This document shows, piece after piece, positions 1 to 5,682 of a stretch of 6,694 bases of DNA (positions are counted from its first letter, which is position 1; each line of letters begins with the position of its first letter). The position numbers and the translations under genes are program-made. Below the pieces are notes generated by a model. The model was given only the letters and a program-made list of their open reading frames with translations, was not told the origin of the DNA and ran no database searches. Origin of the DNA: Victivallales bacterium (GTDB lineage: Bacteria > Verrucomicrobiota > Lentisphaeria > Victivallales > Victivallaceae); the NCBI GenBank assembly GCA_019038735.1, contig JAHOYW010000109.1:1-6694 (forward strand), written 5' to 3'.

Positions 1-66
1 ATATAGAATTTACTCATTACAAACAAAAGCAGAGTAAAACAGCTTTATATCATCAAAGAAATCAAT

Positions 67-106
67 AAAAAAACTGTAAGCTTGCCAAAAATACTGTTTT
101 GAGCTT
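67..106 (-). terminator. Candidate intrinsic terminator after araB
   Basis: Read on the minus strand, the arm at 106-97 pairs with the arm at 90-78. The pairing is two 5-bp helices (AAGCT/AGCTT and CAAAA/TTTTG) separated by a 3-nt bulge at 83-85, with a 6-nt loop at 91-96. A run of seven T on the minus strand (73-67) follows after 4 nt. It begins 33 nt past the araB stop codon, which is the expected place. The bulge, the low GC content and the gap before the T-run make it weaker than the two terminators near 3800. I see no other feature in 1-138. Confidence 0.42.
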
Positions 107-138
107 TTGCCGACAAGAGAAAACGTAAATTCCCAAAT

Positions 139-1776
139 TTATGTAGTTTCCTTTTCGACCAGTTCGGCATAGCGATTATATTTTTGATAATGCTTTGCGT
201 ATTTTGCTGTATTAGCAGAGATTGGCTCGTAGCTTGTTTCAAAACCGCCATTCATTCTGTCCATAGCCGTTTCGATACTGTCGTAATATCCTGCCGTGAC
301 CGCCGCGAACATTGCCGCACCCAAAGCGCAGGCTTGTTCGGATTTTACCACTTTGATAGGCATGCCCAGTACGTCAGCACACATTTGCATGATGAATGGA
401 GATTTCTTAGCGATTCCGCCAAGCGCGATGATTCCTTTTACCGGAACACCCTCTGAAACAAAACGATCAGCAATTTTTTTTGCGCCAAATACGGTTGATT
501 CAACTAATGCCCGATAAATCATTGGTGCTGAACTGCCAAGATTTAAACCGAATATAGCTCCTTTTAAGTTTTGATTGGCATCGGGAGTACGACGACCATT
601 CATCCAGTCAAGTGCGAATACATCTGTTTCACCAATTTCTATTTTGACTGCTTCCTTTTCCAGTTCAGCCATGAATTTTGAAAGTATTTGTTCTTTTTCC
701 GCAACAGAAAAATGCTCCAGCGGCCAGCACAATACACGCTTGAACCAGGCGTAAATATCGCCAAACGCCGATTGCCCTGCTTCCATACCCATCATTCCAG
801 GTAATACTGAACCATCTACTTGCCCGCAGATGCCTTTGATGAGCCTGTCGCCGACTTCAGCATTCGGAGCGACAATAATATCACACGTGGATGTTCCCAT
901 GATTTTGCTTATATAATACGGCTCTATCTGTCCACCGACCGCGCCCATATGCGCGTCGAAAGCTCCGCCGCCTACGGCAACATCAACTGACAGACCAAGC
1001 TTATCAGCCCATTCTTCAGTTAAATTCCCTACTTTTACTTCGGCCGTATCGCTTTCTTCATACAAACGCTCACGCAGTCCGCTTAAAAGCGGATCGAGTT
1101 TAGTCAAAAATTCTTCTGCAGGAAGACCGCCCCAGCTTGCGTGCCACATGGCTTTGTGTCCCGCCGCGCAACGACTGCGTTTCATGGTTAAAGGATTAGT
1201 ATTAGCGGTCAATACAGCCGAAATCCAGTCACAATGCTCAACCCATGAAAAAGCCGCTTCACGAACTTTTTCATCAACTCTAAGTGTCCGCAGAATTTTT
1301 GCCCAAAACCATTCAGACGAATAAATCCCGCCTGAAAATTTCGTAAAATCTTCACCGCCCCAAGTTTTTGCCAGAGCGTTTATTTCTTCTGCTTCCGCAA
1401 TCGCGGTATGGTCTTTCCAGAGAATAAACATCGCATTAGGATTGTCTTCAAAACCAGAGGTCAATGCTAATGGAATTCCTTCCTTGTTTACCGCTACCGG
1501 AGTAGATCCGGTAGTATCAACAGAGATGCCAATCACATTTTCAGCAGTTCCGGACGGAGCATCCGCCAATACCGCTTTAATCGTTGTTTCCAGGCCGCTA
1601 AGATAATCCAGAGGGTGTTGCCGGAACTGATTATTCGCGGGATCGCAATACAAGCCTTTATTCCATCGTTCATAGTAGTAAACGCTCGTTGCAATTTCTT
1701 CACCAGTTTCTACATTAACTAAAAGTGCGCGCACGCTGTCGCTACCATAGTCCATTCCAATCACATATTTTGACAT
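139..1776 (-). CDS. araB: L-ribulokinase AraB
   Basis: A 545-residue carbohydrate kinase of the FGGY family. It phosphorylates L-ribulose with ATP to L-ribulose 5-phosphate in the cytoplasm, the second step of bacterial L-arabinose breakdown. The N-terminal phosphate-binding motif GMDYGSDSVRAL (7-18) and the block SRCAAGHKAMWHASWGGLP (201-219) are hallmarks of AraB rather than xylulokinase or glycerol kinase. The motif GGGAFDAHMGAVGG (269-282) holds the predicted catalytic base Asp274, followed by GTSTCD (294-299). The C-terminal ATPase half has ALGGIAKKSPF (451-461) and QACALGAAMFAAVTAG (481-496). Length is close to the usual 550-570, so the gene looks intact. The start is supported by AGGTG at 1785-1781, four bases before the ATG. 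No araA, araD or sugar transporter is in view. It is transcribed divergently from glnK-amtB across a shared 306-bp region. The family call is secure; the physiological substrate is inferred from the family. Confidence 0.95.
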   Translation of the reverse strand: MSKYVIGMDYGSDSVRALLVNVETGEEIATSVYYYERWNKGLYCDPANNQFRQHPLDYLSGLETTIKAVLADAPSGTAENVIGISVDTTGSTPVAVNKEGIPLALTSGFEDNPNAMFILWKDHTAIAEAEEINALAKTWGGEDFTKFSGGIYSSEWFWAKILRTLRVDEKVREAAFSWVEHCDWISAVLTANTNPLTMKRSRCAAGHKAMWHASWGGLPAEEFLTKLDPLLSGLRERLYEESDTAEVKVGNLTEEWADKLGLSVDVAVGGGAFDAHMGAVGGQIEPYYISKIMGTSTCDIIVAPNAEVGDRLIKGICGQVDGSVLPGMMGMEAGQSAFGDIYAWFKRVLCWPLEHFSVAEKEQILSKFMAELEKEAVKIEIGETDVFALDWMNGRRTPDANQNLKGAIFGLNLGSSAPMIYRALVESTVFGAKKIADRFVSEGVPVKGIIALGGIAKKSPFIMQMCADVLGMPIKVVKSEQACALGAAMFAAVTAGYYDSIETAMDRMNGGFETSYEPISANTAKYAKHYQKYNRYAELVEKETT

Positions 1777-1815
1777 ATAACACCTTTTTGCTTTATTGTT
1801 GATATTTATGGTGTA

Positions 1816-1843
1816 ACTATATTAGATAATAAGAAAAAATCAA
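1816..1843 (-). promoter_or_regulatory. Candidate sigma-70-type promoter of araB
   Basis: On the minus strand a -35-like TTGATT (1843-1838) and a -10-like TATAGT (1821-1816) are separated by 16 bp. The predicted transcript starts near 1809, giving a leader of about 32 nt with the AGGTG ribosome site. The -10 overlaps a GTTACA half-site (1817-1812) that matches one arm of the palindrome at 1896-1911. Because the region is very AT-rich, chance hexamers are common and this is only a plausible call. Confidence 0.45.
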
Positions 1844-1855
1844 GTCTTCTTTTTT

Positions 1856-1871
1856 ATTACATTTTTGTAAT
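1856..1871. promoter_or_regulatory. Palindromic operator candidate, copy 1
   Basis: ATTACATTTTTGTAAT is a palindrome with perfect 6-bp arms around a TTTT spacer, the size of a dimeric helix-turn-helix protein site. Its 14-bp core TTACATTTTTGTAA recurs exactly at 1897-1910, with centres 40 bp apart. It lies about 55 bp upstream of the predicted araB start of transcription and about 184 bp upstream of the predicted glnK start. The binding protein is not identifiable from sequence. Confidence 0.6.
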
Positions 1872-1895
1872 TAGCCAAACAGCTGGATACTATAT

Positions 1896-1911
1896 GTTAC
1901 ATTTTTGTAAC
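1896..1911. promoter_or_regulatory. Palindromic operator candidate, copy 2
   Basis: GTTACATTTTTGTAAC is the second copy of the palindrome at 1856-1871. The outermost base pair differs between copies (A/T in copy 1, G/C here) but stays complementary in both, which suggests a preserved two-fold site. It is centred about 144 bp upstream of the predicted glnK transcription start, a distance usual for enhancer sites of sigma-54 activators, and about 95 bp upstream of the predicted araB start. Confidence 0.6.
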
Positions 1912-1930
1912 CAACTACCCTCAAACAATA

Positions 1931-1940
1931 CTTCCGGAAG
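1931..1940. repeat. 10-bp perfect palindrome
   Basis: CTTCCGGAAG is a perfect palindrome with no spacer, GC-rich compared with its surroundings, between the operator pair and the sigma-54 promoter. It may be another protein-binding site, but a 10-bp palindrome can occur by chance and the sequence names no regulator. Confidence 0.3.
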
Positions 1941-1961
1941 ATTTCTTTTTAGATTTTTCGC

Positions 1962-1980
1962 TATTGATTCACGCTCAATA
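1962..1980. repeat. Inverted repeat upstream of the sigma-54 promoter
   Basis: TATTGA (1962-1967) and TCAATA (1975-1980) form 6-bp inverted arms around a 7-nt spacer, centred about 76 bp upstream of the predicted glnK transcription start. It could be a site for an architectural or regulatory protein. The evidence is only the symmetry. Confidence 0.25.
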
Positions 1981-2020
1981 ATGATAAAAATATAAGATTT
2001 TTCTAACAAAAAAATAAACT

Positions 2021-2036
2021 TGGCATATCTTTTGCT
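2021..2036 (+). promoter_or_regulatory. Sigma-54 (RpoN) promoter of glnK-amtB
   Basis: TGGCATATCTTTTGCT matches the sigma-54 consensus TGGCACG-N4-TTGCW in the -24 GG (2022-2023), the -12 GC (2034-2035) and the exact 10-bp spacing between them. The TGGCA and TTGCT blocks are intact and only CG of the first block is changed to TA. Transcription is predicted near 2047, giving a leader of about 36 nt before glnK. Such promoters need an ATP-driven activator bound upstream; NtrC is the usual one for glnK-amtB operons. Context and motif agree, so this call is fairly strong. Confidence 0.82.
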
Positions 2037-2082
2037 GTTATCTAAATCAATTCTAATTTATAACAAAAAAAGGAAACTAACA

Positions 2083-2424
2083 ATGAAAATGGTAATAGCT
2101 TACATCAAGCCTGAAAGATTGACCGCGGTAAAACAGGAGTTATATAAACATGATATTTTCAAAATGTCAATAACTAATGCTTTAGGTTGCGGACAGCAAA
2201 AAGGTTATCACGAAAGTTATCGCGGTGTTGATGAAGAAGTTAATCTTCTCAAAAAAATAAGAATTGAGATTGCGGTGAATCATAATTTTGTCCAATCGAC
2301 GATTGACGCGATAATAAATGGCGCACAGACCGGCAATATTGGCGACGGAAAAATATTCGTAATCAATCTTGAAGAATGTGTAAGAATCAGAACAGGCGAA
2401 GTCGGCATTGACGCTATAGGTTAA
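2083..2424 (+). CDS. glnK: P-II family nitrogen regulator, AmtB-linked (GlnK type)
   Basis: A 113-residue P-II signal protein (family norm about 112), a cytoplasmic trimer that senses ATP/ADP and 2-oxoglutarate and binds AmtB to block it when nitrogen is plentiful. Conserved features: [13 protein letters not shown] at the N-terminus, [12 protein letters not shown] (37-48) in the T-loop, Lys58, Glu62, the nucleotide-binding [13 protein letters not shown] region (about 82-94), and IRTGE near the C-terminus. Arg47, which in E. coli GlnK enters the AmtB pore, is present. Tyr51, the uridylylated residue of E. coli P-II, is Glu here; cyanobacterial Ser49 is Val; and Arg38 is Gln. Covalent control as known from those groups is therefore unlikely. 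The start at 2083 is chosen because AGGA (2071-2074) lies 8 nt upstream, the product then matches family length, and a longer in-frame start at 2020 would precede the transcription start. It is cotranscribed with amtB, 23 bp downstream. Confidence 0.93.
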   Translation: MKMVIAYIKPERLTAVKQELYKHDIFKMSITNALGCGQQKGYHESYRGVDEEVNLLKKIRIEIAVNHNFVQSTIDAIINGAQTGNIGDGKIFVINLEECVRIRTGEVGIDAIG

Positions 2425-2447
2425 AACTTTAAAACATGAGGAATATT

Positions 2448-3767
2448 ATGCTTAGGAAATTATCAAAATTTTTAATGCTTATTACAATTATTTTTATTTC
2501 AGAATCAGTTTTTGCGGGAGGAATAGTTGAAAAAGTATCAGAAGAGATGTTTACAGTGAATAATCTCTGGATACTGATTGCTACAGTATTGGTATTTATC
2601 ATGCACTTGGGATTTGCTACACTCGAGGCAGGATTGACCCGCGCTAAAAATACTGTAAATATTCTTTTTAAGAATATAATGATTGTTGCTATTGGTTTAT
2701 TAACTTACGCGCTTATCGGGTTTAGTTTGATGTACCATGGCGATAGCTGGTTTATTAGCAAGTTTATTGGTTTTGCCGGATTTGGCTTATCCTGTCCTGA
2801 AGGAGTTGCTGGACTCATTGGCTATAGTAATGGTGCTTATACCTACTGGACAGATTTTATTTTTCAGGGAATGTTTGCCGCGACAGCAGCGACAATTGTC
2901 TCAGGAGCAGTTGCGGAAAGAATGAAGCTGGACAGTTTTCTGATTTTTTCAGCACTTTACGTCGCGCTTATATATCCGCTTGTTGGTTCCTGGGGCTGGG
3001 GAAAGGGCTGGTTGGATCAACTTAATTTTCACGATTTTGCCGGTTCAACTTTTGTTCATTCAGTTGGCGGCTGGGCGGCACTTGTCGCGGTAATATTGCT
3101 GGGACCACGTATCGGAAAATATGTTAATGGGAAAAGTAAACCGATTTTCGGGCATAACATACCTTTAGCGACTATTGGCGCAATGCTACTTTGGTTCGGT
3201 TGGTTTGGATTTAACGGTGGCTCTGTTCTCTCGGCTGATCCGGGAATGCTTTCCTATGTATTTGTTACTACCTGCCTGGGAGCGGCGGCGGGAATAGTCG
3301 CTTCCTGTCTGACTTCATGGAAATTACAAAAGCATCCTGACCTCACAATGGTTTTAAACGGCTGTCTTGCCGGATTAGTCGCGATAACCGCGGGAGCGGA
3401 CGTACTCTCAATCAGCGCGACTATAATCGTCGGACTGATTGCCGGAGTTATTGTAGTTTTAGCCGTATTTCTTTTTGATCGTCTGCATCTTGACGACCCT
3501 GTCGGTGCGCTGGCGGTACATCTTGTCTGTGGTATCTGGGGAACATTGGCGGTTGGAATATTCTGCGAAAATTTTTCGTTCATGTCACAGTTAATTGGCG
3601 TGCTGGCGGTTGGCGGATTTTGCGTAGCCGGAGCATTTGCTATTTTTCTCCCACTCAAATATACGATTGGTTTGAGAATGTCGGCTGAAGAAGAGGTTCG
3701 CGGTCTGGATATTTGCGAACACGGTATGGATTCCTATCATGGATTCCAAATATTTAATAATCAGTAA
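2448..3767 (+). CDS. amtB: Ammonium transporter AmtB
   Basis: A 439-residue Amt/Rh family channel that moves ammonium across the inner membrane as a trimer. Residues 1-23 look like a cleavable signal peptide (basic LRK, hydrophobic stretch, SVFA before Gly-Gly), as known for E. coli AmtB. About eleven membrane helices follow. Visible family residues: phenylalanine gates Phe143 (QGMF) and Phe255 (WFGFN), Ser259, the Amt signature starting DFAGSTFVH with Asp196, and both pore histidines His204 and His358 (GALAVH). The C-terminal tail EEEVRGLDICEHGMDSY is the cytoplasmic regulatory segment that contacts P-II. An in-frame ATG lies at 2436, but GAGGA at 2438-2442 sits 5 nt before the ATG at 2448 and gives a better signal peptide, so 2448 is preferred. 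It is the second gene of the sigma-54-driven operon and is followed by a strong terminator. It looks intact and functional. Confidence 0.95.
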   Translation: MLRKLSKFLMLITIIFISESVFAGGIVEKVSEEMFTVNNLWILIATVLVFIMHLGFATLEAGLTRAKNTVNILFKNIMIVAIGLLTYALIGFSLMYHGDSWFISKFIGFAGFGLSCPEGVAGLIGYSNGAYTYWTDFIFQGMFAATAATIVSGAVAERMKLDSFLIFSALYVALIYPLVGSWGWGKGWLDQLNFHDFAGSTFVHSVGGWAALVAVILLGPRIGKYVNGKSKPIFGHNIPLATIGAMLLWFGWFGFNGGSVLSADPGMLSYVFVTTCLGAAAGIVASCLTSWKLQKHPDLTMVLNGCLAGLVAITAGADVLSISATIIVGLIAGVIVVLAVFLFDRLHLDDPVGALAVHLVCGIWGTLAVGIFCENFSFMSQLIGVLAVGGFCVAGAFAIFLPLKYTIGLRMSAEEEVRGLDICEHGMDSYHGFQIFNNQ

Positions 3768-3778
3768 ACCCACTTACA

Positions 3779-3823
3779 AGTCACACGAATAATCTATTAC
3801 TTATTCGCGTGACTCATTTTTTT
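3779..3823 (+). terminator. Intrinsic terminator of glnK-amtB
   Basis: The arms AGTCACACGAATAA (3779-3792) and TTATTCGCGTGACT (3801-3814) pair over 14 positions with a single A-C mismatch, around an 8-nt loop. CA and then seven T (3817-3823) follow. It begins 12 bp after the amtB stop codon. This is a textbook Rho-independent terminator for the plus strand. Confidence 0.9.
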
Positions 3824-3827
3824 GCAT

Positions 3828-3868
3828 AAAAAAACTCACAACTTTTAAATATTAAAAAGTTGTGAGTT
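3828..3868 (-). terminator. Intrinsic terminator of the 86-aa gene
   Basis: AACTCACAACTTTT (3833-3846) and AAAAGTTGTGAGTT (3855-3868) are perfect 14-bp inverted arms around an 8-nt loop. On the minus strand the stem runs into seven T (3834-3828), so it points leftward. It starts 27 nt after the stop codon of the small minus-strand gene. On the plus strand the following bases are AT-rich without a clean T-run, so it may act weakly as a second stop for amtB too. Confidence 0.88.
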
Positions 3869-3894
3869 AAATATTTTATAAACTAACTAAAGAA

Positions 3895-4155
3895 TTATTT
3901 TTTTTCTTTAGCAGCAGCATTGTCATTTTTCTGTAAAACGCCTGCATCAAGAAGTTTATCAATGAGATTCTGCATAGAATTAAAAGCGTTCAGAAAGCCT
4001 TGAGGAGGCATAATAATACGTTCGTTACAAACAGCTGAAGGATCTTTTTTCCCATCTTCATCTGGTTGAAGAGTCACAAAATCAAATCTAACCATACCAC
4101 CTGCAAAATGAATTTGTCCAATTCCATCAGCGAAAATTTCTTTCTTGTCACTCAT
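3895..4155 (-). CDS. Conserved-looking small protein of unknown function (DUF3467-like pattern)
   Basis: An 86-residue protein that I cannot assign to a function. The start MSDKKEIF at 4155 is chosen because GGAG (4168-4165) lies 9 nt upstream; an in-frame ATG at 4170 has no ribosome site and would overlap that GGAG. There is no signal peptide or membrane segment. The N-terminal part (residues 6-31) looks beta-rich, with GIGQIHFAGGMVRFDFVTLQP. A charged linker (DEDGKKDPS) follows, then RIIMPPQGFLNAFNSMQNLID (47-67), which looks like a strand followed by an amphipathic helix, and a Lys-rich tail. The order beta, FDF, P, RIIM-x-P, amphipathic helix resembles the small DUF3467 proteins, but this is pattern memory and not a search result. 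It is transcribed alone, with its own candidate promoter and a perfect terminator, which argues that it is a real gene. Confidence 0.8.
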   Translation of the reverse strand: MSDKKEIFADGIGQIHFAGGMVRFDFVTLQPDEDGKKDPSAVCNERIIMPPQGFLNAFNSMQNLIDKLLDAGVLQKNDNAAAKEKK

Positions 4156-4191
4156 AACAAAATACTCCATTTTAATTGTTTAATAAACTTT

Positions 4192-4208
4192 TTTCAGTCT
4201 AACTGAAA
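4192..4208. repeat. Hairpin in the leader of the 86-aa gene
   Basis: TTTCAGT (4192-4198) and ACTGAAA (4202-4208) are perfect 7-bp inverted arms around a 3-nt loop. On the minus strand the repeat lies between the predicted transcription start near 4216 and the ribosome site at 4168, so it may fold in the mRNA leader or serve as an operator just downstream of the promoter. AAAAGTTT follows it, too poor a T-run for a terminator. Confidence 0.4.
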
Positions 4209-4222
4209 CATCTTATGCTTTC

Positions 4223-4250
4223 AATATATTAAGCTTTTACTTTTTTTCAA
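4223..4250 (-). promoter_or_regulatory. Candidate sigma-70-type promoter of the 86-aa gene
   Basis: On the minus strand TTGAAA (4250-4245) and TATATT (4228-4223), each 5 of 6 to consensus, are separated by 16 bp. The predicted start near 4216 gives a leader of about 60 nt. The 207-bp AT-rich gap 4156-4362 also must hold the mtaB promoter on the other strand. I see no convincing pair for mtaB; a TATAAA at 4345-4350 would leave an almost leaderless transcript. Confidence 0.45.
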
Positions 4251-4362
4251 GTTATTTATGACAAAAATTTAAGTTAACTACAAAAAAATATTTATTTTTC
4301 TAATAGTGGAATTATCTTATCCTTGGAGTAAATTAGAAAGAAATTATAAAAAATGGTGAATA

Positions 4363-5682
4363 ATGACTAAAGTTTCAGGAAACGCGGCAGTATTTACACT
4401 TGGCTGTCGTTTAAATCAGGCAGACAGTGCCTTGATATGTGACCGATTAAAGTCGGACGGCTGGGACATCGTACGTCCGGAATATGACGGAAGTATTAAT
4501 TTATTGATTATCAATACTTGTACCGTAACCGCTGCGGCTTCACGCAAAAGCCGGCAGGCGGCACGGCGTTTCCGCGCAAAACACCCTGAGGCATGTGTCA
4601 TTGTTACCGGTTGCAGTACCGAAATCGAAAATTCAGCCTGGGTCAAAGAAGCGGCAGTGGATATTATTTTGACTAATCCAGAAAAAAAACAAATAAGTTC
4701 TTTAGTGAAAGATTTTCTAGGGAAAAAGAGTATTTCAAGCGGGCGCACTTTCAGCATGGACCAGCCGCTTGATATTTTCCAGGAAAAAGCCGGCGGTAAT
4801 TTTCAGTTCAAAAGCCGTGCTTTCCTTAAAATCCAGGAAGGTTGTAATAACTTTTGCTCCTACTGCATAGTTCCGTACGCACGCGGACCTGAACGCTCGC
4901 GCGACTGGGATGAAGTTATTGCTGATTTCAAGCAGTTTATTGATAATGGTTTTGAAGAAATAGTTCTCACCGGCGTAAATATTTGTGCTTATAATGATCA
5001 GGGCAGGACTTTAAATGAATTAATCAGGGTTTTATGCGCGCTGCCAGGTAATTTCCGCATACGTCTAAGTTCCACTGAGCCTCATCCCAACAATATGGAT
5101 CTGTTAAAAACAATGGCGGAAAACCCCAAAGTATGCCGTTTCCTGCACTTATCTTTACAGCACGGTTGTGATGAAATACTGCAAGCCATGGGACGTAAAT
5201 ATACTAGTGCCGAATTCGCATATTTCATCAAAGAAGCACGTCGCTTAATTCCCGACATTCACCTCGGCACTGATATCATTGTCGCGTTCCCGGGCGAAAC
5301 GGAAGAACATTTTGAGCAGGAAATAAGTTTCATCAGAAAGATGAATTTTTCGAATATACATATTTTTACCTATTCAAAACGCGAAAAAACTCCAGCCGCC
5401 ACAATGCCTGATCAAGTTCCGGGAAATATCGCCAATGAACGTCGTTTACGTTTAGTTGCAATAGCTGATAAAATGAAAACTGATTTCGTCAAATCCCAAG
5501 TCGGAAAAACTTTGCCGGTTCTTTTTGAACGCAAGAACAAGGCTGGATACTTTCAGGGCTGGAGTGATAATTACATAAACTTTCTTTGCAATGAACAAAA
5601 TGTCAAAAAACATGTCATTACACAAGTTAAAGCAATAAAAATCACAAAAGATAATTCTATTATTGGGGAAATATTATCATAA
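4363..5682 (+). CDS. mtaB: tRNA t6A37 C2-methylthiotransferase MtaB
   Basis: A 439-residue radical-SAM methylthiotransferase. MtaB enzymes convert t6A at position 37 of ANN-decoding tRNAs to ms2t6A, using two iron-sulfur clusters. The N-terminal UPF0004 domain has its three cluster cysteines at Cys15 (TLGCRLNQADSALI), Cys53 (NTCTVT) and Cys84 (VTGCS). The radical-SAM triad is Cys161, Cys165 and Cys168 in EGCNNFCSYCIVPYARG. Further motifs are LTGVNI (202-207), RLSSTEP (234-240), LSLQHGCD (263-270) and GTDIIVAFPGET (302-313). Residues from about 380 to the end fit the tRNA-binding TRAM domain. The TLGCRLNQ start and the RKSRQAARR block (61-69) favour MtaB over MiaB or RimO. Start 4363 follows a close GGTGA (4355-4359). 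A five-codon frame (4353-4370) overlaps the start and might modulate initiation, but this is speculative. Its 3' end overlaps ruvC on the opposite strand by 6 bp. Confidence 0.92.
   Translation: MTKVSGNAAVFTLGCRLNQADSALICDRLKSDGWDIVRPEYDGSINLLIINTCTVTAAASRKSRQAARRFRAKHPEACVIVTGCSTEIENSAWVKEAAVDIILTNPEKKQISSLVKDFLGKKSISSGRTFSMDQPLDIFQEKAGGNFQFKSRAFLKIQEGCNNFCSYCIVPYARGPERSRDWDEVIADFKQFIDNGFEEIVLTGVNICAYNDQGRTLNELIRVLCALPGNFRIRLSSTEPHPNNMDLLKTMAENPKVCRFLHLSLQHGCDEILQAMGRKYTSAEFAYFIKEARRLIPDIHLGTDIIVAFPGETEEHFEQEISFIRKMNFSNIHIFTYSKREKTPAATMPDQVPGNIANERRLRLVAIADKMKTDFVKSQVGKTLPVLFERKNKAGYFQGWSDNYINFLCNEQNVKKHVITQVKAIKITKDNSIIGEILS

Noticed and set aside
184..517. Plus-strand open frames opposite the araB 3' half.
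   Set aside because: They are shadows of a fully conserved kinase gene and show no recognisable protein features.
1777..1911. AraC- or CRP-type sites for araB.
   Set aside because: No CRP-like TGTGA-N6-TCACA site is present and the palindromes do not resemble AraC direct repeats, so no known arabinose regulator can be named.
2020..2082. An in-frame ATG at 2020 would add 21 residues to the P-II protein.
   Set aside because: It lies at the edge of the sigma-54 promoter, upstream of the predicted transcript start. The extra residues match nothing in the family, and the 2083 start has a proper ribosome site.
2436..2447. An in-frame ATG at 2436 as the start of amtB.
   Set aside because: No ribosome site precedes it, while GAGGA between the two ATGs fits the start at 2448 and gives a cleaner signal peptide.
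3254..3658. A 134-codon open frame antisense to amtB.
   Set aside because: Its composition (Ala, Pro, Thr, Ile rich) mirrors the transporter codons in reverse. There is no ribosome site or family pattern, and it lies wholly inside an intact gene.
4156..4170. An in-frame ATG at 4170 for the 86-aa gene (91 aa).
   Set aside because: It overlaps the GGAG that serves the ATG at 4155, and no ribosome site lies upstream of it.
4353..4370. A five-codon frame overlapping the mtaB start.
   Set aside because: It is too short to distinguish from chance in an AT-rich leader, and no ribosome site clearly serves it; kept only as a remark in the mtaB entry.
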